In this document: positions 33,288-38,953 of the stretch, one piece after another
How positions within the stretch are numbered: position 1 is the first letter of the stretch
How the letters are laid out: each line of letters opens with the position of its first letter
Assembly: GCA_051881695.1 (NCBI GenBank)
Contig: JBJEQJ010000022.1
Location: forward strand, 1-38,953
Origin: CAYJFG01 sp051881695
GTDB taxonomy: Bacteria; Bacillota; Clostridia; Oscillospirales; Acutalibacteraceae
Length of the DNA: 38,953 nucleotides
Direction of reading: 5' to 3'
Program-made: the position numbers and the translations under genes
Notes under the pieces: model-generated
Seen by the model: the letters and a program-made list of their open reading frames with translations, nothing else
Database searches by the model: none
What the model was told of the DNA's origin: nothing

Positions 33288-33316
33288 TTGTTTTTTACTA
33301 TGGAATACTGTATAAT
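33288..33316 (+). promoter_or_regulatory. promoter of citrate synthase
   Basis: TTGTTT (33288-33293) and TATAAT (33311-33316) have a 17-bp spacer, leaving a leader of about 70 nt before the start at 33393. Confidence 0.7.
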
Positions 33317-33392
33317 TAATATAATTTGATTTTGCGGGATCAACAGCACAGTATGCGTTATGGTATTAACGACAAATTAAAGGAGTGAGTTT

Positions 33393-34760
33393 ATGGACAA
33401 TAAATACAAATTCAGTGAAATCACCCCCGATGTAATTGCTTTAAGCAAGCTATGCGAGCAAAACAGCAACATTGACCCCGAGCTGTATACTAAGTACGAT
33501 GTAAAAAGAGGTTTGCGTGACTTAAACGGACAGGGTGTTTTAACCGGTCTTACTGAAATTTCTGAGGTTTGTTCTACGAAAATTGTTGACGGAAAGCGTG
33601 TTCCTGTTGACGGAAAGCTTTTCTACAGAGGCTACGACGTTGAGGAAATAGTTAAAGGGTTTATCAGCGACGGAAGATTCGGCTTTGAAGAGGTAACTTA
33701 TCTTTTGCTTTTCGGAAAGCTGCCGGATAAAAAGGAGCTTGAAGATTTTTCTTCTCTTTTAGATTATTACAGAACACTGCCTACAAGCTTTGTAAGGGAT
33801 ATTATTATGAAGTCCCCCAGCAAGGATATTATGAATGCGCTGGCAAGATGTGTGCTTACGCTGTATTCCTATGACGCTAACCCGGACGATACGTCTGTGC
33901 CTAATGTGTTAAGACAGTGCCTGCAGCTTATATCGCTGTTTCCGCTTATGTCTGTATACAGCTTTCAGGCATACGGCTATTATCACGATAATAAAAGTCT
34001 GATTATTCATACTCCGGAGCCTGAGCTTTCAACTGCGGAAAATATACTTTATATGCTCAGAGCAGACAGCAAATTCACAAAGCTGGAGGCAAAGCTTCTT
34101 GATATGGCGCTTGTTCTGCACGCAGAGCACGGCGGCGGTAACAACTCTACGTTTACTACGCACGTTGTAACCTCTTCCGGAACAGACACCTACAGCGCAG
34201 TAGCGGCGGCTCTCGGCTCACTTAAAGGACCTAAGCACGGCGGTGCGAATATTAAGGTTGTAAAAATGTTTGAGGATATTAAGGCGCACGTTAAGGATTA
34301 TGACGACCTAGAAGAGGTAGAAGCGTACGTTACTAAAATATTGCACAAAGAAGCATTTGATAAGTCCGGCCTTGTGTATGGTATGGGTCACGCAATTTAT
34401 TCTTTGTCAGACCCAAGAGCAAGGGTGTTTAAGCATTATGTTGAAAGCCTGTCCAAGGAAAAGGGCAGAGAGGACGAGTTCAGGCTTTACAGTGCTGTTG
34501 AAAAAATAGCGGCGGAGATAATTGCAAGAGAAAGAAAAATATACAAGGGCGTAAGCGCAAACGTCGATTTTTACAGCGGCTTTGTTTACAGTATGCTTGA
34601 TTTGCCCAAGGAGCTTTACACTCCGCTTTTCGCCATTGCAAGAATTTCCGGCTGGAGCGCACACAGAATAGAAGAGCTTGTTAATCCCAGCAAGATTATA
34701 CGTCCGGCATATATGAATGTTCAGGATAGACGTCCGTATGTAAAAATGGAGGACAGGTAA
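33393..34760 (+). CDS. gltA: citrate synthase
   Basis: The 455-residue protein condenses oxaloacetate and acetyl-CoA to citrate. Catalytic His residues lie in LHAEHGGGNNSTF (about 246-258) and GLVYGMGHAIYSLSDPRA (about 327-344). The N-terminal extension (about 1-45, EITPDVIALSKLCEQNSNID) makes it longer than the 370-residue Bacillus CitZ type and is typical of clostridial forms. The start follows AAAGGAG. It is monocistronic and may provide 2-oxoglutarate for glutamate synthesis through an incomplete cycle; aconitase and isocitrate dehydrogenase genes are not adjacent. Confidence 0.95.
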   Translation: MDNKYKFSEITPDVIALSKLCEQNSNIDPELYTKYDVKRGLRDLNGQGVLTGLTEISEVCSTKIVDGKRVPVDGKLFYRGYDVEEIVKGFISDGRFGFEEVTYLLLFGKLPDKKELEDFSSLLDYYRTLPTSFVRDIIMKSPSKDIMNALARCVLTLYSYDANPDDTSVPNVLRQCLQLISLFPLMSVYSFQAYGYYHDNKSLIIHTPEPELSTAENILYMLRADSKFTKLEAKLLDMALVLHAEHGGGNNSTFTTHVVTSSGTDTYSAVAAALGSLKGPKHGGANIKVVKMFEDIKAHVKDYDDLEEVEAYVTKILHKEAFDKSGLVYGMGHAIYSLSDPRARVFKHYVESLSKEKGREDEFRLYSAVEKIAAEIIARERKIYKGVSANVDFYSGFVYSMLDLPKELYTPLFAIARISGWSAHRIEELVNPSKIIRPAYMNVQDRRPYVKMEDR

Positions 34761-34786
34761 AGGCGAATAAAAAGGTTACAAATTGT

Positions 34787-34826
34787 TACAGGTGTGTTTT
34801 TATAAAAATGCACCTGTATCTTTTTT
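34787..34826 (+). terminator. terminator of citrate synthase
   Basis: TACAGGTG (34787-34794) pairs with CACCTGTA (34811-34818), followed by TTTTTT at 34821-34826. The loop is T/A-rich. The remaining sequence to 35028 is very AT-rich with no gene seen. Confidence 0.85.
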
Positions 34827-35052
34827 GCATAAATTTAATTTTATGCAAAGCTTTTATTGCCGGAAATATCAAAAGAAATTTAAGGTTTTATTTGCATACT
34901 TTTTCGGTTTAGGCTGAATTTATAAAATTTTTTATTCAAAAGAATAACCGAGAAATATGTAAAATTTTGCTAAATAATATATAAAAATACCCTTTTATTT
35001 GCTGATAATCAGGATGTAATATCCAAATTTGTAACGAATATGTCACGGGCGC

Positions 35053-35081
35053 TTGCAATTTTGTAATCAATTTGTTACAAT
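35053..35081 (+). promoter_or_regulatory. promoter of the C39-like protein gene, with flanking inverted repeat
   Basis: TTGCAA (35053-35058) and TACAAT (35076-35081) have a 17-bp spacer. TTGTAAC at 35029-35035 and GTTACAA at 35074-35080 are exact inverted copies that span the -35 region; the second overlaps the -10 box. They could be regulator half-sites. Confidence 0.65.
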
Positions 35082-35136
35082 TTAGATGTTGCATATGACT
35101 GAATAAGAAATAGTGCAGTAAAGGAGTATTTCCACA

Positions 35137-36630
35137 ATGAAGATTTTTAAGCTGTTTACAGCGCTTGCGCTGTCAGCACTGTTAGCTTCGGCAACGCTTG
35201 CAGTTGGTGCAAACGCCGCAGGAGATAATGAAGAAGTTGAAAATGCGGTTTTGACGCAGAAAGCTAATGAAGTTAATATAGAAGGACCCAAAGCAGAAAC
35301 AGAGCCTGTAACAGAGGCTGAGCCACAGTATGAAGAAGGCTTCGGTGATGTAAACGCTGACGGAGTAACAGATGATGAGGACGTAATAATTCTGCGTGAA
35401 TGTGTGGCAAAGCTTAACAGCTTATCAGGCGCACAGCTTTCAAGAGCAAAAATTGAAACCGAAGAAGTAGGCATGGCGCAGGTAAACGAGGTTCAAAAAG
35501 CGGCAGACAGCAATCCGCCTGTACAGCAGACAGCCGGTCTATTTGCACAGAGCGTACACGTTAATTTAAAAAGCGCAACTCTTCTTGAGGGGCAGAGCCT
35601 TAGTCTTACCTCTACCGTTACTCCCGATAACGCTGTAAACGGTAAGCTTGTATATTCCAGCTCAAACGAAAGCGTAATGACCGTTACTGCAAGCGGTAAG
35701 GTAACGGCAGTTAAAGAGGGTAAAGCTACCGTTACAGTAAAAACAGAGGACGGAACAGTAAGAAAAACCTGTATAATAGATGTTGAGCCTGTATCAAACA
35801 TGGGCTTTTCGGGCTTTAAAAAGCTTTCCGGTAACGCCGTAAATAAGGGTACGGCGGCTAATTTATCGGGTAAGGTAAAGTCAAACGTGCCGCTTACGTC
35901 TGTAACGTGCGAAATTACAGGAACAAAAATGAGGAAAACAGTCACATTTAGCGAGGATGACAATGTTCTGTCATATAATATTTCAAAAATGGCAGAAACA
36001 ATAAAGCTTTCTTCACCCTCAGCCGGCAAGTATACGCTGAATGTTTATGCAACAGATGTGCAGTCGGCTTACGATATTAAGCTTTATTCCTACACCTATA
36101 CGGTTAAGGGGAAAACGCTTTCCGAAAACCTTAAAAATTATACAAGCGGCGGCGTTGTGTATAACGTGCCGACAAACTTTAAAGAGGACTATCTTTACGA
36201 GCAGAGAGATTATCATAAATTTGATGAGGGCGGTACAAACGTTGGCTGTTCAGCAGTTGCCGAGGCAATGGGAGCGTCTATTATTTACAATAAGAAGATA
36301 CTACCCACAAATAAGCTAATAGGCTGGACCTACGGCGGAGCAACCTTTGAGCTTGCAAGCGGCAGATTATATAACTGCTCTGTTCAGAAAAAGCTTTCAA
36401 CGGCATACAGCGAGCTTTTAAAGGGCAAGCCGACATTGATTAACACACTGGGCGGCAGCGACCACTGGCTTACGGTTGTCGGCGTTAAGAAAAGCGCAGA
36501 TAAAAACAACCTAAAGCCGTCCGATTTTTTAATTGCCAACCCTTGGGGTGCTTATACCGAGAATTTTCAGGTGTATTTAGATAAAACAAGCAGATATATA
36601 CCAAATTCGTATTCGCTGAGAACCTTTTAA
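35137..36630 (+). CDS. secreted protein with dockerin-like repeat, Big2 domain and C39-like peptidase domain
   Basis: The 497-residue exported protein has a signal peptide (1-28, ending VGANAA). An acidic linker follows, then a dockerin-like Ca2+ repeat GDVNADGVTDDEDVIILREC (70-89). The expected second repeat (about 101-118) is degenerate, lacking the Asp/Asn ligands. A bacterial Ig-like Big2 domain spans about 140-217 (SSSNESVMTV...GKVTAVKEGKATVTV). A strand-rich region (225-325) precedes the C39-like papain-fold domain (about 340-497). That domain has Cys371 in TNVGCSAVAEAMGAS, His443 in SDHWLTVVG and Asn468 in IANPWG, so a full catalytic triad is plausible. The start follows AAAGGAG. Substrate and cell-surface partner are unknown. 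Confidence 0.85.
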   Translation: MKIFKLFTALALSALLASATLAVGANAAGDNEEVENAVLTQKANEVNIEGPKAETEPVTEAEPQYEEGFGDVNADGVTDDEDVIILRECVAKLNSLSGAQLSRAKIETEEVGMAQVNEVQKAADSNPPVQQTAGLFAQSVHVNLKSATLLEGQSLSLTSTVTPDNAVNGKLVYSSSNESVMTVTASGKVTAVKEGKATVTVKTEDGTVRKTCIIDVEPVSNMGFSGFKKLSGNAVNKGTAANLSGKVKSNVPLTSVTCEITGTKMRKTVTFSEDDNVLSYNISKMAETIKLSSPSAGKYTLNVYATDVQSAYDIKLYSYTYTVKGKTLSENLKNYTSGGVVYNVPTNFKEDYLYEQRDYHKFDEGGTNVGCSAVAEAMGASIIYNKKILPTNKLIGWTYGGATFELASGRLYNCSVQKKLSTAYSELLKGKPTLINTLGGSDHWLTVVGVKKSADKNNLKPSDFLIANPWGAYTENFQVYLDKTSRYIPNSYSLRTF

Positions 36631-36666
36631 CGATTATAACTACATATATATATTATCCAATTCCCC

Positions 36667-36720
36667 AAAGCAAAGCGAGCAGGACGGTTGTTCTGCTCGC
36701 TTTGCTTTGTATTATATTTT
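36667..36720 (+). terminator. terminator of the C39-like gene
   Basis: AAAGCAAAGCGAGCAG (36667-36682) pairs perfectly with CTGCTCGCTTTGCTTT (36693-36708) over 16 bp. A T-rich run ending in six Ts follows at 36717-36722. Confidence 0.9.
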
Positions 36721-36916
36721 TTAGTAGGCAAGTCTGCTGTTTTTTGCGTTAAGTCCCACTATTACGCCGAGCGTCAAGCGCTGATCCTTTGCAGGAAGCT
36801 CTCTGAAGCCGTTTATCAGCGCGCATTAGCGGAGCGTTATTATGCTGAGCTTTCTGATGCCGATTAGTGTTTATGCATAATATTTAAAAACGCAGACAGT
36901 TAAATTTAGCGCATTG

Positions 36917-36944
36917 TTGCAATATCGAAAAAATATGATATAAT
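36917..36944 (+). promoter_or_regulatory. promoter of the subtilisin-like protease gene
   Basis: TTGCAA (36917-36922) and TATAAT (36939-36944) have a 16-bp spacer, with TG before the -10 box. Transcription would start near 36951, leaving a leader of about 115 nt. The rest of the 437-bp gap holds the preceding terminator and a possible gene remnant at 36721-36825. Confidence 0.75.
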
Positions 36945-37067
36945 AAAAATGGATTATTGCATTTTGCCAAAAAAGGTAAATTAAAGCTTAGCTTGAAAAC
37001 AATATAACTATACTATTGCGGATAAATCGTGAACAAATCCGTAAAAACGAAAGGAAAAGGTGACAGT

Positions 37068-38953
37068 ATGGAAGCAAAAAAGAGATCAATGCAGATTCTA
37101 AAGGCAGTTATAATATTTATAATGTGTCTTACTGTTGCGGTGCCGACAATGTCGGTTGTTCCCGGTATGTCTGTTACGGCGTCTGCAGCCGCAAGCATAA
37201 AAACACCTGCGCTTAAAAAGGTTACTGCGCTTAACTATTATTCCCTGCAGGTGGAGTGGTCTGCAGTAAAGGGAGTTACAGGGTATGCAGTTTACCGAAA
37301 AAGCGGCTCCTCGGGATATAAGAGGATTGCAACGCTTACAGGCAGTACAAAGTGCAAATATGTAGACGAAAAGGCGGCAACCGGCACGGAGTATACATAT
37401 ACTGTAAGAGCGTATATAAAGAAAGGCTCAAATGTAACGTGGAGCTCCTATGTTAAAAACGGCATAAAGGGAAAAACATCACTGTCCAAGCCGGCAATTA
37501 AGAGCATAGCGGACGGCAAATCAAAGCAGCTGACTGTCAACTGGGGCAAGGTGGCAGGCGCAACGGGATATATGCTGTACCGTTCCACCAGTCAAAACGG
37601 AAAATATACCTTATTAAAAACCATCACAAAAAACGCAACGGTATCTTATACAGATACTAAATTAACTAACGGAAAGACGTATTATTATAAAATAAAAGCA
37701 TACAGAACGGTAAACAACAAGAAGGTTTACAGCGCATATTCGTCTGTAAAAAGCAAAAAGGTTACCGTAAATGTTCGCAACGCAGATACGGCTGATGAAT
37801 TCTATAAGGCGGCGGCAAAGGTTAATAAGGATAATCCGGTAAAAGCGTCCGGAGCAATGTCCGGCGATGAGTTTTTTGCAAAAAGACTTATCATAAAGGG
37901 CAAGAATTCAAAGCTAAACTTTGATAAATACAAGCCTACCTCTGTAGTAAAAAGCCCTGACAATTATTACATAGTTCAGTTTGCATCAAGCTCCGCCGCC
38001 AAAAAGGCGTTTCAGGCAATTTCCAACTGGTCAAGTGTAGATTTTGTCGAGCCGGATTCATATATCGGAGTTGACGCAGCAGACAGCAGTGAAGCGGTAC
38101 AGGCAACAGTGAGCGAGTCAAAGTCATGGGGCGTTTCCGCAATGGGAGCAGACAAGTACGCAAGCTATGTGTCTAAGACTGCGAATAATGAAATAAAGGT
38201 AGCCGTTGTTGATACGGGAGTGTCTAACCATACGTTCTTAAACGGAAGAATTGCAAGCGGCGGATATGACTTTGTAGATAACGACTCTAACCCTGCCGAC
38301 CTTCACGGTCACGGTACCCATGTGTCGGGTACTATAGTTGACTGCACACCCGGACTCAAGGTAAAGGTATTGCCTGTCAGGGTTTTGGATGCAGACGGCA
38401 GCGGAAGCAGTTTAAATGTTGGAAATGCAATTAAATACGCTGCCGACCACGGCGCAAAGGTAATAAATCTTAGCTTAGGTGGGGGTCACAGCAACTATGA
38501 GGATGATTGTATTTCTTATGCAATAAAAAAGGGCGTTACGGTAGTAGTGGCGGCAGGAAATGAAAACCAGAATACGGCTAACGTATGCCCGGCGCATATA
38601 AAAAACGCAATAGTTGTTGCGGCGGTTGATTCAAAGCTTAAAAAGGCGTACTTTTCAAACTACGGAAGCTCAGTTGACGTGGCAGCTCCGGGAGTAGATA
38701 TCTTAAGCTGCTTACCGGGCGGCAGATATGCCAGATGGAACGGAACATCAATGGCAACTCCTCATATTGCGGCAGTAGCGGCAATGTATAAATTGGTATA
38801 TCCGTCAAAAACTCCGGCGGAAATTGAAAAGCTTGTAAAAACAAACGTAAAGGATTTGGGCGCTTCGGGCTGGGATAAATATTTCGGCAACGGCTTCCCG
38901 AAGCTTAAGGTTCCGTCATCGGGGACAATATCTCCTACAGGAATAACGCTCAG
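37068..38953 (+). CDS. subtilisin-family (S8) secreted protease with Fn3 domains, partial
   Basis: The open frame runs off the right edge after 628 codons. The start at 37068 follows GAAAGGAAAAGGTGA. A signal peptide (about 1-45, ending TASAAA) precedes two fibronectin type III-like domains (about 48-140 and 145-240: TALNYYSLQVEWSAVKGVTG; QLTVNWGKVAGATGYMLYRS). A short I9-like propeptide (NYYIVQFASSSAAKKAFQAI, then VDFVEPDSYI) follows. The S8 catalytic domain has Asp382 in VVDTGV, His415 in HGHGTHVSG, Asn498 in AAGNEN and Ser561 in NGTSMATPHIAA; all are intact. The final visible residues (GTISPTGITL) look like the start of a Big2 domain. Fn3 domains N-terminal to the propeptide are an unusual order. 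Confidence 0.93.
   Translation, partial: MEAKKRSMQILKAVIIFIMCLTVAVPTMSVVPGMSVTASAAASIKTPALKKVTALNYYSLQVEWSAVKGVTGYAVYRKSGSSGYKRIATLTGSTKCKYVDEKAATGTEYTYTVRAYIKKGSNVTWSSYVKNGIKGKTSLSKPAIKSIADGKSKQLTVNWGKVAGATGYMLYRSTSQNGKYTLLKTITKNATVSYTDTKLTNGKTYYYKIKAYRTVNNKKVYSAYSSVKSKKVTVNVRNADTADEFYKAAAKVNKDNPVKASGAMSGDEFFAKRLIIKGKNSKLNFDKYKPTSVVKSPDNYYIVQFASSSAAKKAFQAISNWSSVDFVEPDSYIGVDAADSSEAVQATVSESKSWGVSAMGADKYASYVSKTANNEIKVAVVDTGVSNHTFLNGRIASGGYDFVDNDSNPADLHGHGTHVSGTIVDCTPGLKVKVLPVRVLDADGSGSSLNVGNAIKYAADHGAKVINLSLGGGHSNYEDDCISYAIKKGVTVVVAAGNENQNTANVCPAHIKNAIVVAAVDSKLKKAYFSNYGSSVDVAAPGVDILSCLPGGRYARWNGTSMATPHIAAVAAMYKLVYPSKTPAEIEKLVKTNVKDLGASGWDKYFGNGFPKLKVPSSGTISPTGITL

Overview
The window looks like chromosomal DNA of an anaerobic gut-type Firmicute of the class Clostridia, probably near Ruminococcaceae/Oscillospiraceae. 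This is inferred from gene content and style: AGGAGG-type ribosome binding sites, near-consensus sigma-A promoters, GlnRS beside GluRS, rubrerythrin, GTP-dependent PEP carboxykinase, citramalate synthase, a DUF6062-type protein, a dockerin-like repeat and multidomain secreted proteases. No rRNA, tRNA, CRISPR array, prophage or autonomous insertion sequence was seen.

Layout. 1-300: two abutting copies of a MITE-like palindromic element, then a perfect 11-bp inverted repeat. 349-4231: DUF6062-type protein (+); minus-strand genes for a YbaK-type deacylase, an orphan MurF-type membrane domain, a NagZ-type lipoprotein and rubrerythrin. Between the last two lies a perfect 90-bp four-way-junction palindrome, the most unusual object here. 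4422-6502: TrkH/KtrB and TrkA/KtrA potassium uptake genes (+). 6617-9882: gltX-glnS (-). 10197-13119: an acidic Cys-rich hypothetical (-), a CpXC-domain protein (+) and a two-gene unit of membrane-anchored unknowns (+). 13214-16981: full-length purL (-), divergent from the glycolytic cluster pgk-tpiA-gpmI (17307-20930, +). 21110-21881: an MIF-like tautomerase and a YjbQ protein (-). 22230-26192: pckG and an AGCS-family symporter with a large hydrophilic insert (+). 26353-29109: a small glycine-rich protein (-), trmL (+) and a YdbS/YdbT-like PH-domain pair (-). 29275-33225: decayed small reading frames, then a T-box leader controlling ilvB-cimA. 33393-34760: citrate synthase. 35137-38953: a secreted C39-like peptidase protein and a subtilisin-family protease that runs off the right edge.

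How the genes fit together. pgk-tpiA-gpmI is lower glycolysis; pckG and citrate synthase sit at the PEP/oxaloacetate/citrate node. ilvB and cimA match the citramalate route to isoleucine, and the T-box specifier position reads ATC (Ile). The right end encodes exported proteolytic functions with Big2, Fn3 and dockerin-like modules. Most genes have a recognisable promoter and a strong hairpin terminator, so transcription units are short and well separated.
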